Notes: generated from the letters alone by a model not told the origin. Positions 24,461-34,196 are shown, counted from the first letter of the stretch. The stretch is DNA of 64,000 nt from Pelagicoccus sp. (GCA_028284635.1 JANQRJ010000068.1:1-64000), one strand, 5' to 3'. Program-made: numbers and translations.

Positions 24461-25402
24461 CTAGACGCGACAGGCCTCGACAGCTCGCTGGATAGCTTTT
24501 TCGGGATCCTCCGTCGGAATGAACTCGTGTCCAACATAACCCTGGTACTGCAGCTCGGCCAAGGCTTTCATGATCGGCCTGTAGGCTATCTCCTGTTCGT
24601 CGCAAGGCTCCCCGCGACCGGGGCTGCCCGCCACCTGAACGTGGCCGATGGAATCGATGCTCTTCCGCATTCTGCGGACTACGTCGCCATCCATCACCTG
24701 GACATGATATACATCGAAAAGCAGTTTCACGAACGGCGAGTCTACTTTCTCTACAATATCGAGGCAGTAGTCGATATGAGCGCCTTGATAGCCAGGAAAG
24801 CCTCTAAAAGAATCGTCGCGCTCGCGCGTATTCAGAGATTCGAGATTCAGCGTAACCTTTTTTCGTTCCGCATAGTCGGCCATGCACTGCAGGCCTTCGA
24901 CGCAATTCCGAAATCCTTCTTCCAACGAAATGCGAGGGCTGCTGGGGTCGGAGGGATTTCGGGTTTCGCTGCCAGTGAAAGCGATCACATTTGGACAGCC
25001 GAATTCGGCGGCGAGATCGATGGCTTGCCTCGTCTGCTCGAACAACTTCGACCAGTGAATCGGATTGTTGAAACCTTTTATATAGGGAGCCTCTGGACCC
25101 GTATCCAAACCTACAATGGCGCAGGACAGTCCCGACTCCTTGATGGTCTCCAATTCCGCTCGCGAGCAAGCCAGCTCGACAGACAAGCAGCCGGCGCCTT
25201 TGGCGATCCGGCATAGATCGCGTAACGACAAACGGCTCTCGGGTCCGCAAAAGCTCCAGCAGGCAACCGATTGCTTGAGCCGACCGGCAACCTCTACCTC
25301 TGGCTCGTCGCCTGGAACGGACTTCCCTAGAGCGGCGGCGCCTGCAAAACCTGCCACTCGACGAAGAGCCGCTCTACGGTGCATTTGGGAATCCTCGAAC
25401 AT
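24461..25402 (-). CDS. Sugar phosphate isomerase/epimerase-like TIM-barrel protein
   Basis: A 313-residue xylose isomerase-like (AP_endonuc_2) enzyme close to hydroxypyruvate isomerases. Metal-ligand regions are present: LSVELACSRAE, VTLNLESLNTR, KLLFDVYHVQVMDGD, HVQVAGSPGRGEP and GYVGHEFIPTED. The N-terminus has a twin-arginine-like signal (HRRAALRRVAGFAGAAALG), so it may be exported folded; a start at the second ATG (25384) would begin right at it. The gene follows the sulfatase gene by 17 bases. It likely isomerises or epimerises a monomer released from the target polysaccharide; its substrate is unknown. Confidence 0.82.
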   Translation of the reverse strand: MFEDSQMHRRAALRRVAGFAGAAALGKSVPGDEPEVEVAGRLKQSVACWSFCGPESRLSLRDLCRIAKGAGCLSVELACSRAELETIKESGLSCAIVGLDTGPEAPYIKGFNNPIHWSKLFEQTRQAIDLAAEFGCPNVIAFTGSETRNPSDPSSPRISLEEGFRNCVEGLQCMADYAERKKVTLNLESLNTRERDDSFRGFPGYQGAHIDYCLDIVEKVDSPFVKLLFDVYHVQVMDGDVVRRMRKSIDSIGHVQVAGSPGRGEPCDEQEIAYRPIMKALAELQYQGYVGHEFIPTEDPEKAIQRAVEACRV

Positions 25403-25419
25403 CGCAGCAGCTATGGTTC

Positions 25420-26856
25420 CTAGTTCGACGAGGCCCTATGATCGACCAGCGACGGCGGCGTTTTGCCGTAGGGCACGAGCGAACCGCCGCGGCTGAAGCC
25501 TTCTGGCCGACTGCTAAGCTCCTTGACTAGCCGCTGGCGCCAAAAGCCAATCTCGCCCGCCCGCTCGGAGTCCTCCATAAGATTCATCAGTTCGTTCGGG
25601 TCCTTTTCCAGATCGAAAAACAGCTCCTCGCCTGTATCGGATGCCCATATGTATTTTCTTCGGCCATCCGTCAGGAAATGGTTCGCTATATCGGGAACCA
25701 GTTTCGTGCCTTGGTTTCGATGAGCGGCCTCGCCATGGATATACTCCCTCCATTGCTTCGATTCGCCGCGAATCAGAGGAAGCAGGCTCTTCCCTTCGAC
25801 GGTGTCGGGTATGGGAACGCCTGCCGCCTGCAGCAAGGTTGGCATGACGTCCCTCAGCTCTACCGGCTCGTCCCTGACTTGACCCTGGGGCAGGTCCATC
25901 GAATGCGGGAATCGCGTCAGGAACGGGATACGAGCGGAGCCCTCGAAGCCCCTGCCCTTCTGGAAATACTGCTGGTCGCCCAACAGCTCCCCATGGTCGG
26001 AAACGAAGACCACGAGCGTGTCTTTCGATACCTGCTGAAGCAGACGCCCGATCTGATCATCCAAATGATGGATACAACCGAAATATCCAGCGCGAAGCTG
26101 CTTCATTTGATTGTATCCAAGCGCCAGGCGCTTGGATACCACGGGCAATCCTGGGATAGGTCCGTCGCTGATGCGGCTGAAGCTGCCAATGTGAGGCTCG
26201 CCTAGATCCTGATCCTTGTAGAGATCGAAATAGTACTGCGGTGGCGTGCATGGCGTATGCGGATGGAAGTAGCTGACTTTCAGGAAAAACGGCGCCGTGG
26301 GATCGCGCCTCTCCAAAAAGTCCATGGCACGGTCCGTCGCCCAATTGGTGAAGTGCAAGCGATCCTCCAAGTGCCAGGGCCGTCCTATCCAGCTATTTAG
26401 AGTCGCTCCGTGAGCGCCTTCCGGCTCGGGAATCGATGGAACCTCGCGACGCAGAAAGTCGGTATAGTCGCCGCCGCCACTCAGGTAGGGCCCGTCGGAC
26501 CAGTCCATACTGTCAAAGCCGTAGCGCCTGCGATGCGGCGCGAAGTGCAACTTGCCCACCAAATGCGTCTGATAGCCGGCCTTGCGAAGCTCGCCGGGCA
26601 AAGTGGGCAAGTCGAACGGAACATTGGAAACGTTGCCCACCATTCCGTGACTGGCAGCCGACATGCCGGTCATCAAAGTCCGCCGAGCGGGTATGCACAG
26701 CGGACAGGCCGAGTACCCGCGACGAAAACGAACGCCGGAAGCCGCGACCTCGTCGAGATGAGGCGTCTGCAGCACTGGATGCCCATCGATCCCGAGACAA
26801 TCGCCACGCTGCTGATCGGTTATTATTAAAAGGATATTGGGAGGACTCTTCATCAT
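25420..26856 (-). CDS. Type I sulfatase (formylglycine-dependent)
   Basis: A 478-residue arylsulfatase-family enzyme that removes sulfate esters. The maturation motif is C-x-P-x-R type: CPLCIPARRTLMTG, with the second cysteine expected to become formylglycine. Metal and active-site residues appear in NILLIITDQQRGDCLG and VFVSDHGELLGDQQ. No signal peptide is evident, so it may act in the cytoplasm on imported oligosaccharides unless it is exported otherwise. It sits in one run with a polysaccharide lyase gene (14 bases upstream) and a sugar isomerase gene (17 bases downstream), which is the main evidence that the substrate is a sulfated polysaccharide. Confidence 0.93.
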   Translation of the reverse strand: MMKSPPNILLIITDQQRGDCLGIDGHPVLQTPHLDEVAASGVRFRRGYSACPLCIPARRTLMTGMSAASHGMVGNVSNVPFDLPTLPGELRKAGYQTHLVGKLHFAPHRRRYGFDSMDWSDGPYLSGGGDYTDFLRREVPSIPEPEGAHGATLNSWIGRPWHLEDRLHFTNWATDRAMDFLERRDPTAPFFLKVSYFHPHTPCTPPQYYFDLYKDQDLGEPHIGSFSRISDGPIPGLPVVSKRLALGYNQMKQLRAGYFGCIHHLDDQIGRLLQQVSKDTLVVFVSDHGELLGDQQYFQKGRGFEGSARIPFLTRFPHSMDLPQGQVRDEPVELRDVMPTLLQAAGVPIPDTVEGKSLLPLIRGESKQWREYIHGEAAHRNQGTKLVPDIANHFLTDGRRKYIWASDTGEELFFDLEKDPNELMNLMEDSERAGEIGFWRQRLVKELSSRPEGFSRGGSLVPYGKTPPSLVDHRASSN

Positions 26857-26870
26857 ATCTTATATCAACT

Positions 26871-27704
26871 TCATTCCCCATCTTGTCCGGGATCGACTGC
26901 AGCGTACGAATCGCCGTACCTGACTTCGTCGAAATAGATGGTATCCGCCCCGTTTTCGAGGGGGACGCCGCCACCTCGATAAATCCCGCACTTGATCTCC
27001 ATCTCTTGAGCCAGCTCGGATTGGCCTATGCTGCCGCTGAAGTCGGCGACTTGCTTTTCGTCGATCCAAAGCCTCACGAAGCCATCCCCCGAGGGATCTA
27101 CCTTGGCTCCCAGCGCAACGCGATACCAACGGTTCTTATCGAGAATCGTCTTATATTGGTGGCTGGGTTGCCCCCCATTGATAGCGTCGCCGTCGGCACG
27201 GATGCTCAGCTGTACGGCCACCTTTCCGTCGGGCGGCGTGACACCTTTCTGCAACCCGAAATTGATGGGGGGAATGGCGCGCGACGTGCACTGCCTCCAC
27301 TGATGAAAGGACAACCAGTTGCCTTTCGCGTCCAGCGGTTGATCGACATCGCCGTCGAAGTAAATCGCGAAACCGATATAACGTGGCGAGTCGAACATGT
27401 CAGCCGAGCATTCGCTCATGCGAAATTCGGAGCGATCGAAGCCGGAGCGATCCTCGGAAGCGTTGGTATTGGGGCCCACATGCGCCTTCAGGGCCTTGCC
27501 GCCTTGGTAAGACCGATGGGACGTCACCTCCACTTCCCCGCCTTCGTCATCGACGCTATGACTGGCTGGGGCGCCGGACTCCCCATCCCACACCCCGACG
27601 GAAGATGCTTGAAGGGAAACGCCGGCAAGGCAGAAGGCCGCGACCGAGAAGATTTTCGCGAAAGCGAGACCGATCGGTCCGAAGTCGTGTTTAGCTTTTT
27701 TCAT
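26871..27704 (-). CDS. Exported polysaccharide lyase-like protein (heparin lyase I / glucuronan lyase fold)
   Basis: A 277-residue beta-jelly-roll protein with a signal peptide (GLAFAKIFSVAAFCLAGVSL, cleaved near LQASS). The pattern DRSEFRMSE, YIGFAIYFDGD, NWLSFHQW, RWYRVALGAKVD and GDGFVRLWIDEKQVADF fits the Polysacc_lyase family that includes heparin lyase I and PL20 glucuronan lyases, which cleave uronic-acid polymers by beta-elimination. The ATG at 27704 is preferred because it places the signal peptide at the N-terminus. It is the first gene of the lyase-sulfatase-isomerase run, with an operator-like site about 170 bases upstream. Confidence 0.78.
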   Translation of the reverse strand: MKKAKHDFGPIGLAFAKIFSVAAFCLAGVSLQASSVGVWDGESGAPASHSVDDEGGEVEVTSHRSYQGGKALKAHVGPNTNASEDRSGFDRSEFRMSECSADMFDSPRYIGFAIYFDGDVDQPLDAKGNWLSFHQWRQCTSRAIPPINFGLQKGVTPPDGKVAVQLSIRADGDAINGGQPSHQYKTILDKNRWYRVALGAKVDPSGDGFVRLWIDEKQVADFSGSIGQSELAQEMEIKCGIYRGGGVPLENGADTIYFDEVRYGDSYAAVDPGQDGE

Positions 27705-27870
27705 GGGATATAGCGGAGCTCTCATTCGCAAGGATAGGGAACTTCGTCGCAACGGTTCAATCGCTGAGAACAACGCGCCCGAGGGAACAAGACAGCTATA
27801 TTCACCGCGATAGCAAAATGGGTATGCGTTTTTGTCATCCAAACGCGCGGCTGGATCGAAGCTTGTTTCC

Positions 27871-27884
27871 TGCAACTCGTTGTG
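27871..27884. promoter_or_regulatory. Candidate LacI-type operator (GCAACTCGTTGTGG)
   Basis: The core palindrome CAACTCGTTG lies between the divergent lyase operon (starting at 27704) and the LacI-type regulator gene (starting at 28056). An identical 14-mer on the opposite strand lies at 30459-30472, and a related site at 24261-24280. The position fits both control of the lyase operon and autoregulation. Confidence 0.6.
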
Positions 27885-28055
27885 GACGTCGATAGGGGGC
27901 GACACTGAAAACCATCTCTCGGCAGCGGACGACGAAAAGCCGCTCCGGCTGGCTATACTCGGACTTGCAACTTGACAGACGATCTCGCCGATAAGGTTCT
28001 AAGATCGACTTTATCACCGTCCGTTGCGAGAAAACCCGCCGCAAAAACGCGCCCA

Positions 28056-29105
28056 ATGGAAACCGAGCCTACCCTTCAGACAATCGCGGACCTCGCCGGC
28101 ATATCGCGCAGCACCGCCAGCCGAGCCTTGCGCAACGACCCGATGCAGAGCCGCAAGACCTGCGAGAAAGTCCAGCGCATCGCCAAAGAGATAGGCTACC
28201 GGCCGAGCCCCATGGTATCCGCTCTCATGTCGCAACTGAAGCGGACGCGCACAACGCAGGCAACCGGCACGATCGGCCTAATCGACCTTTTCCCTGAGAA
28301 GGACGGTTGGAAGGAATGGCGATCGCTCCGACCCCTCATCGACGGCTGCCATCAGCGAGCGGCGGAATTCAACTACAAGCTGGAAACATTCTGGCTCGGT
28401 CAACCCGGCCTGACCTCCAAGCGACTGACCACTATATTGCGCAGCCGGGGCATCATCGGCCTGGTTTTCATTCCTCCCGTCGGCTTCAAGGACCATATGG
28501 ATATGGACCTCTCGCGCTTCGCCTGCGCGACAATGGGCTATTCGCTCAAGAGTCCGCCCATGCACCGCGCCGCTCGCCACTTCATCAAGGACATATCGAT
28601 CGCCATCGAGAAGCTCAAAGAGATGGGCTACAAGAAGCTCGGCCTGGCAATCCCTTCCGAAATAGAGCATCTCAACGAATGCCACTGGTCCGCCGGAATG
28701 CTAACCTATCAGCAAAGGGTCCCGCGATACCGGCGCGTGCCCATCCTCCTAACCTCCCTCTTTCACCTCAAGGAAGGCGAAAAAGCCGCTTTCAAGGAAT
28801 TCGAGCAATGGTTCGACAAGCACCAGCCCGACGTCGTGCTCAGCTATCACAAATTCGTGCCGCGCTTTCTGAAGCGAATGGGCGTATCAATACCCGACGA
28901 GGTCGGCTACGTGGACATCAATCACATGAATCCCGACGATGGGGTCGCCGGCGTCTACCTCGATGCGCGAAAGATCGGGGCCGCGACAATCGACCTGGTG
29001 ATCGACCAGATAAACCGCAACGAGCAAGGCATACCGGATCTGGCAAAGCTGACCTTGGCCCATGGAGAATGGCAGGACGGCAATACTATTAGCCGGCAAA
29101 AGTAA
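28056..29105 (+). CDS. LacI-family transcriptional regulator
   Basis: A 349-residue repressor-type protein. The N-terminal helix-turn-helix reads LQTIADLAGISRSTASRALR (about residues 7-26), followed by the hinge region YRPSPMVSALMSQL. A periplasmic-binding-protein-like effector domain follows, with VGYVDINHMNPDDGVAGVYL near its end. I chose the ATG at 28056 because LacI proteins begin just before the HTH; the longer frame would use TTG and add 28 residues. It is divergent from the lyase operon and sits centrally in the carbohydrate locus. The effector is probably a pathway sugar or keto-deoxy acid. Confidence 0.9.
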   Translation: METEPTLQTIADLAGISRSTASRALRNDPMQSRKTCEKVQRIAKEIGYRPSPMVSALMSQLKRTRTTQATGTIGLIDLFPEKDGWKEWRSLRPLIDGCHQRAAEFNYKLETFWLGQPGLTSKRLTTILRSRGIIGLVFIPPVGFKDHMDMDLSRFACATMGYSLKSPPMHRAARHFIKDISIAIEKLKEMGYKKLGLAIPSEIEHLNECHWSAGMLTYQQRVPRYRRVPILLTSLFHLKEGEKAAFKEFEQWFDKHQPDVVLSYHKFVPRFLKRMGVSIPDEVGYVDINHMNPDDGVAGVYLDARKIGAATIDLVIDQINRNEQGIPDLAKLTLAHGEWQDGNTISRQK

Positions 29106-29165
29106 GAAGAAGCCCGCCTCGCTCGGAGTTTCCAACAAGCGGAAGCTTAGTATCATGTATGAAAC

Positions 29166-29363
29166 GTAGCGCGGATCCCGCTCTGCGCATAGGCGTCAAC
29201 TTAAGCCAAAAGGCGGTGGGCTGGAGGGCAATGCTCTCCCGCGACTGCGGGACCGCAGAGCCTACAGAGGAAATAACCGGCGCGGCAACGACGGAGCGTT
29301 GCCCTCCAAAAGATGCTTCCTCCGTTAAGTTGACGCCTATGCGCTCTGCGGGATCCGCGCTAC
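29166..29363. repeat. Long palindromic repeat, copy 2 (198 bp)
   Basis: Outer arms GTAGCGCGGATCCCGC (from 29166, with complement ending at 29363), then GCGCATAGGCGTCAACTTAA arms, and an inner GGAGGGCAATGCT/AGCGTTGCCCTCC stem. It is closely related to copy 3 over its full length and to the core of copy 1. It fills the gap between the LacI gene and the convergent dehydrogenase gene and could also end transcription. Confidence 0.85.
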
Positions 29364-29393
29364 GGATTGCGACATCCTATGCGTTACGCCACA

Positions 29394-30407
29394 CTAGAAT
29401 TCCAAGAGCACCTTTAGAGATCCATCTTGCCGGTCGACGAAACACTCGAAGGCCTTCTGGGTTTCCGCCATAGGAAAGCGGTGCGTCAGAACAGGCGAAA
29501 CGTCGATCTCCCCTTTCGCGATCATCTCCGCCGCTGGCAGAAAATGCTCCGCCTTGTTCGCCCCAATGGAGTGGTACGCCGACAGATTCTTACGCATAGC
29601 GTTGCCCAGCGGATAGGACTCCACGAAGTCCGTGTCGATCGCCCCGAACAGAAGAACATGCCCATCCTGGGCCGCTAGTTCCACGCACAGGTCCATCGCC
29701 ACTTCCCGATGGCCAACCGCTTCGATGACCACGTCGGCAAAACGGCCGTCGTTGAGCTCCTTCAGTCGCTCCACCGGATCGCAGGCCGTCGCGTCGATAG
29801 CATGGGACGCTTTCATGCGACCCGACTTCTCGAGACGCGAAGCCAGCCTATCGATGCCGAAAATCGGCCCCGCCCCTCGGCGAAAGAGGTCCGCGTTCAT
29901 CAACTGCCCGATCGGGCCCTGCCCAACAACCGCGACCGACTTGCCCGCCAGATCGGGCAGCTTGCGAAATCCGTAGTGAATCGTCCCCAAAGGCTGGCAA
30001 AGCAGCAGTTCTTCCTTCGACGCTTCCCCTTCAGGCAATGGGAAGACGAAGGCCTCTGGGAGGACGAGATACTCCGCCAGTCCATCCTGCTTGGGCGGCA
30101 GCGCCAGAACGAAAGCTCCCTGCCCTACCCGATCGGATCGACTCTCGACCACCACGCCAACGCACTCGTGCAACGGCAGCCCAACGGGCATGGGATACAT
30201 GTCTTCCCGACGGTAGTCGACCTGCCTCTTCAGCACGTCGCCTCCAAGATGCTTCAACTCCTGGAAGTCGTACGCGAAATAAGGGCTGTCCGTCCCACAA
30301 AGGCAGCCGTACTCTAGCTTCACCTTCACCTCGCCAGGACCGCAGACCGGCTCTGGCGCCTCCACTATATCAAGAGTTCTCGGGGCGACGATTCGGCCTG
30401 CCTTCAT
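29394..30407 (-). CDS. Zinc-type medium-chain alcohol/sugar dehydrogenase
   Basis: A 337-residue MDR-family oxidoreductase. N-terminal GroES-like domain: GPGEVKVKLEYGCLCGTDSP has the catalytic-zinc cysteine, and PVGLPLHECVGVVVE has the usual His-Glu. The Rossmann domain shows VAVVGQGPIGQLMNADLFRR. The four-cysteine structural zinc lobe is not evident. It probably oxidises a sugar or sugar alcohol with NAD(P). The ATG at 30407 removes an 18-residue unlikely extension. It is divergent from the dehydratase operon, with a candidate LacI operator in the shared promoter region; a dehydrogenase plus sugar-acid dehydratase pair suggests an oxidative, non-phosphorylating sugar pathway. Confidence 0.85.
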   Translation of the reverse strand: MKAGRIVAPRTLDIVEAPEPVCGPGEVKVKLEYGCLCGTDSPYFAYDFQELKHLGGDVLKRQVDYRREDMYPMPVGLPLHECVGVVVESRSDRVGQGAFVLALPPKQDGLAEYLVLPEAFVFPLPEGEASKEELLLCQPLGTIHYGFRKLPDLAGKSVAVVGQGPIGQLMNADLFRRGAGPIFGIDRLASRLEKSGRMKASHAIDATACDPVERLKELNDGRFADVVIEAVGHREVAMDLCVELAAQDGHVLLFGAIDTDFVESYPLGNAMRKNLSAYHSIGANKAEHFLPAAEMIAKGEIDVSPVLTHRFPMAETQKAFECFVDRQDGSLKVLLEF

Positions 30408-30458
30408 GCAACGAATAAGTTTCGACACGCGATTCAGGGCAAACCCTTCCCCTCGGAC

Positions 30459-30472
30459 CACAACGAGTTGCG
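30459..30472. promoter_or_regulatory. Candidate LacI-type operator (CCACAACGAGTTGC)
   Basis: The reverse complement is identical over 14 bases to the site at 27871-27884. It lies in the 227-base region between the divergent dehydrogenase gene (starting at 30407) and dehydratase gene (starting at 30635), positioned to control both. Confidence 0.6.
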
Positions 30473-30634
30473 ACGATTTCTCCTATGCCTCCATCGCTTA
30501 CCCGGCACTATCGAGAACACTTCCCGATCCCCTGAAAAAGACTCCATAACCCCATGCGGCCATCCAGTTGCAAAAACCTCAAGCCATGAAACCTTGGCAA
30601 GGATAGCTGCCGACAGACACAACCCCCAAAGGCC

Positions 30635-32365
30635 ATGCCCATGAGTAAGAAACGATACGAAGATCTTCGCAGCTCCCAATGGTTCGCTGCCGCAGGCATG
30701 CCAGGCTTCATCCACCGGGAACGCATTTCCCAGGCAGGCTACACCCGGAGCGACTACGAAGGCCGCCCCGCAATCGGCGTCTTTTCCACCTGGTCCGAAC
30801 TGAACCCATGCCACATCCACTTCCGCGAGCGAGCCGAGGACGTCAAGCGCGGCATCTGGGCGGCAGGAGGCTTCCCCCTCGAAGTGCCCTGCATGTCTCT
30901 AGGCGAGCCCTTCATGAAGCCGACCACCATGCTGTACCGCGATTTGCTCGCCATGGAGGTCGAGGAAAACCTGCGAGCCCACCCGCTCGACGGCGTCGTC
31001 CTCATGGGCGGTTGCGACAAGACCACTCCCGCGATGCTGATGGGAGCGCTCTCGATGAATCTTCCGGCAATATACATCCCTGCCGGCCCCATGCTCAGCG
31101 GACGCTGGCGCGGACACATGCTCGGCAGCGGAACCGACGCCAAACGCTGGCACGACGAACTCAAAGCCGGGAACATCACCGAAGAGCAGTACCGGGAGAT
31201 GGAGACCGCTGGCGCCCGCTCCGCCGGCCACTGCCAGACCATGGGCACCGCTTCCACCATGACCTCGCTCGCCGAAGCCATGGGGTTCACCCTTCCCGGA
31301 GCCGCCTCGATCCCCGCGCCGGACTCGCGCCACCGGCACATGGCCAGCGACAGCGGAAGACGCATCGTCGAAATGGTCTGGGACGACTTCAAGCCGTCCG
31401 ATTTCGTCACGGCCTCCTCCTTCCGCAACGCCATGCTCGTCCTAGTCGCCCTCGGAGGCTCCACCAACGCCCCCATCCACCTACTGGCCATGGCGAAGCG
31501 CTCCCGCATTCCCCTGGCCCTGGAAGACTTCGACGCCATTTCGGAATCCGCTCCAGTCCTCGCCAACATAAAGCCCTCCGGCAAGTACCTCATGGAAGAC
31601 TTCTTCAACGCTGGAGGACTGCCCGCCCTGATGAGCCGGATCAGCGACTTGCTCGATCTCGAGGCGACAGGCGTGAACGGTAAAAACTGGCGCGAGAATC
31701 TCAAGCATGCCGAGATATTCGACGAAGACGTCATCCGCCCGCGCGACAAGCCCTTCTCCAAACGCGGCGGCATCGCCGTTCTGAAAGGGAACCTGGCCCC
31801 CGACGGCTGCCTGATCAAACCCTCCGCTGGCAGCGACCATCTGATGAAGCACCGAGGCAAGGCCTTCGTGTTCGAAAGCCGAGACGACGCCTTCGCCCGC
31901 CTGAATTCCAGCGATCTCGACATCGACGAAAACAGCATTCTGGTCCTGCGAAACTGCGGTCCCGTCGGTCGCGGCATGCCCGAATGGGGCATGCTTCCCA
32001 TCCCGGACCGCCTCCTGAAGAAAGGCGTGCGCGACATGGTGCGCATCTCGGACACGCGCATGAGCGGCACCCACTTCGGCACCGTCGTGCTGCACGTCTC
32101 GCCAGAAGCCGCCGTATGTGGACCCATCGCTCTCGTCGAAGACGGCGACGAAATAGAGATCGACGTGGACGCCCGAAAACTGACCTTGCACGTCTCGGAC
32201 GAGGAGCTCGCCCGACGCGAGAAAAGCTGGAAGCCAAAGCATCCCGATCCCGAAGGCATCTGGCGTACTCTCTATGCCGACCGAGTCAGCCAGGCCCACA
32301 GAGGGGCGAATGTAGACATACTCGGAAATCCGCCTCAGTTCATCGCCGGACAGTGCTACTGCTGA
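30635..32365 (+). CDS. IlvD/Edd-family sugar-acid dehydratase
   Basis: A 576-residue iron-sulfur dehydratase that turns an aldonate or similar sugar acid into a 2-keto-3-deoxy acid. Cluster and metal motifs: TWSELNPCHIHF, VLMGGCDKTTPAML, and SAGHCQTMGTASTMTSLAEAMG. The C-terminal active-site region has RISDTRMSGTHFGTVVLHVSPE. It belongs to the pentonate/hexonate dehydratase branch rather than to branched-chain amino acid synthesis, judged by the carbohydrate context. The start could also be the second ATG at 30641. It leads a + strand run with a sodium symporter 49 bases downstream and a lyase after that. Confidence 0.9.
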   Translation: MPMSKKRYEDLRSSQWFAAAGMPGFIHRERISQAGYTRSDYEGRPAIGVFSTWSELNPCHIHFRERAEDVKRGIWAAGGFPLEVPCMSLGEPFMKPTTMLYRDLLAMEVEENLRAHPLDGVVLMGGCDKTTPAMLMGALSMNLPAIYIPAGPMLSGRWRGHMLGSGTDAKRWHDELKAGNITEEQYREMETAGARSAGHCQTMGTASTMTSLAEAMGFTLPGAASIPAPDSRHRHMASDSGRRIVEMVWDDFKPSDFVTASSFRNAMLVLVALGGSTNAPIHLLAMAKRSRIPLALEDFDAISESAPVLANIKPSGKYLMEDFFNAGGLPALMSRISDLLDLEATGVNGKNWRENLKHAEIFDEDVIRPRDKPFSKRGGIAVLKGNLAPDGCLIKPSAGSDHLMKHRGKAFVFESRDDAFARLNSSDLDIDENSILVLRNCGPVGRGMPEWGMLPIPDRLLKKGVRDMVRISDTRMSGTHFGTVVLHVSPEAAVCGPIALVEDGDEIEIDVDARKLTLHVSDEELARREKSWKPKHPDPEGIWRTLYADRVSQAHRGANVDILGNPPQFIAGQCYC

Positions 32366-32414
32366 CCGCCGCGAAAAAACGATATTTCATATAGAACGCT
32401 ATAGAACCAATCAA

Positions 32415-34172
32415 ATGATCGAAGGACTGAAGACATTCGAACTGCACTGGCTGGACTACACCGCCTTCGCCGCCTATTTCATAGCTCTCTGCTTCATCGG
32501 CCTCTGGGTCGGACGCAAAGAGAAGTCCGACTCCGGCGACTACTTCCTGGCTGGCAGAGACCTGCCTTGGTACGCGGTCGGCGGTTCCTTCATCGCATCC
32601 AATATAAGCGCCGAACACTTCATCGGCATGGTCGGCGCCGCCTATATATACGGCATCTGTATCGCCAAGACGGAATGGGGCAACATATGGGCTTTCTCCT
32701 TTCTCATCTGGATTTTCATCCCCTTCCTTCTCGCCTCAAAGGTATTCACCATTCCCGAGTTTCTCGAACGCCGCTTCAACTTCGCCATCCGACAGGTCTT
32801 CGCCGCTATCACCATCATATCGAACGTCGTGGCTTTCCTTGCCGCCGTTCTCTACGGAGGCGGCATTGCGCTGCAGACGCTCACCGGCCTGTCTCTAGAG
32901 GCTAGCATCATATCCATCGGTCTGGTAGCCGGAGTATGGGCCATCTACGGCGGACTGCGCTCTGTGGTATGGACCGACTTGTTCACCCTGTTCGTCATGC
33001 TGCTAGGCGGATTCCTCGTGAGCATCCTGGGGCTGTATGCGCTTTCCGGAGAGGGCAACTCGTTCTTCGAGGGCATCAAAGTAATGGTGGAGCGCAACCA
33101 GGGAGCCGGAGGCGAGCAATGGGCAGCCGCCCTTACCAAAGTCGCCCAGAATATACTCGGCACGGATGAATACAACCGAATGTCCATCATCCAGCCAGTC
33201 AACCACCCCTTCGCCCCATGGACCACCATGCTTGTCGGCTTCTTAACAATGGGCATCTGGTACAACGTGCTAAACCAATTCATGATCCAGCGCGTGCTCG
33301 CCGCCAAGAATAGCTGGCACGCTCGCATGGGCATCGTGATGTCGGGCTACCTGAAGATCCTCCTGCCCACCTTGGTCGTCATGCCCGGCCTTATATACTT
33401 CGCCATGCGCCCGGACATCATCAATGAAAACGAATGGGGCGTGGCCACCGAACTATCGAACCAGACCTACGTCGACATGGTGCGCACGCTTATCCCCATC
33501 GGCTTGCGCGGCCTGATACTGGCAGCCCTCTTCGGCGCGATCCAATCTACCGTCAACTCGGTGCTCAATTCGACCTCTACCGTCTTCACCCTCGACATCT
33601 ACAAGCGCTGGATAAAGCCGGAGGCCACCGAGAAGTCTCTGGTCAAAGTCGGCATGGTATCGACGGGCGTCATCCTTATCCTATCCATGATCATGGCTGC
33701 TCTGATCAAGAACTTCGAAGGCAGCCTCTTTATATACATCCAATTGCTGTACGCATTCTTCGCCGCTCCCTTCTCGGCCATCTTCGTGCTCGGCATCCTG
33801 TCCCGCCGCATCAACGGATTCGGAGCCGTGTGGGCGATCTGCGGCGGATTCGCTGCCAGCATCGGGCTGAAGATCTACTACAATTCGCTAGAGGTCGGTG
33901 CCGCTCCTGGAATCATGGAACTGTTCCGTCCCTTCGTCATGCAAGCCGCTTGGGTCTGGGCCTTCTCCGCGATCATCTGCGCCACAGCCAGCCGCTTCCG
34001 CCCCGCGCCAGGCCCCGAACAGGTGTCCGACCAGCTGACGCTCAACTTCTCGAAGCTGAACATCTTCAAGGATCTCGGAGACACCTTGCTCAAGAACGTG
34101 GTATTCTGGTGGGCTCTCTTCTTCCTGATCGTCGTCGGCCTGATGGTATCTTTCAGCGATCTGGTCTTCTAA
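32415..34172 (+). CDS. Sodium:solute symporter (SSS family)
   Basis: A 585-residue membrane transporter with about 13-14 helices. The SSS signature region SGDYFLAGRDLPWYAVGGSF, followed by IASNISAEHFIGMVGAAY, covers the expected sodium- and substrate-binding helices. Later segments include FGAIQSTVNSVLNSTSTVF, also typical. Members carry sugars, sugar acids and related solutes with sodium into the cell. Its position between the dehydratase and the heparinase-type lyase suggests that it imports the unsaturated or monomeric uronate released by the lyases. Confidence 0.92.
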   Translation: MIEGLKTFELHWLDYTAFAAYFIALCFIGLWVGRKEKSDSGDYFLAGRDLPWYAVGGSFIASNISAEHFIGMVGAAYIYGICIAKTEWGNIWAFSFLIWIFIPFLLASKVFTIPEFLERRFNFAIRQVFAAITIISNVVAFLAAVLYGGGIALQTLTGLSLEASIISIGLVAGVWAIYGGLRSVVWTDLFTLFVMLLGGFLVSILGLYALSGEGNSFFEGIKVMVERNQGAGGEQWAAALTKVAQNILGTDEYNRMSIIQPVNHPFAPWTTMLVGFLTMGIWYNVLNQFMIQRVLAAKNSWHARMGIVMSGYLKILLPTLVVMPGLIYFAMRPDIINENEWGVATELSNQTYVDMVRTLIPIGLRGLILAALFGAIQSTVNSVLNSTSTVFTLDIYKRWIKPEATEKSLVKVGMVSTGVILILSMIMAALIKNFEGSLFIYIQLLYAFFAAPFSAIFVLGILSRRINGFGAVWAICGGFAASIGLKIYYNSLEVGAAPGIMELFRPFVMQAAWVWAFSAIICATASRFRPAPGPEQVSDQLTLNFSKLNIFKDLGDTLLKNVVFWWALFFLIVVGLMVSFSDLVF

Positions 34173-34196
34173 GCCTGAAATCGAAACTTAACGAAT

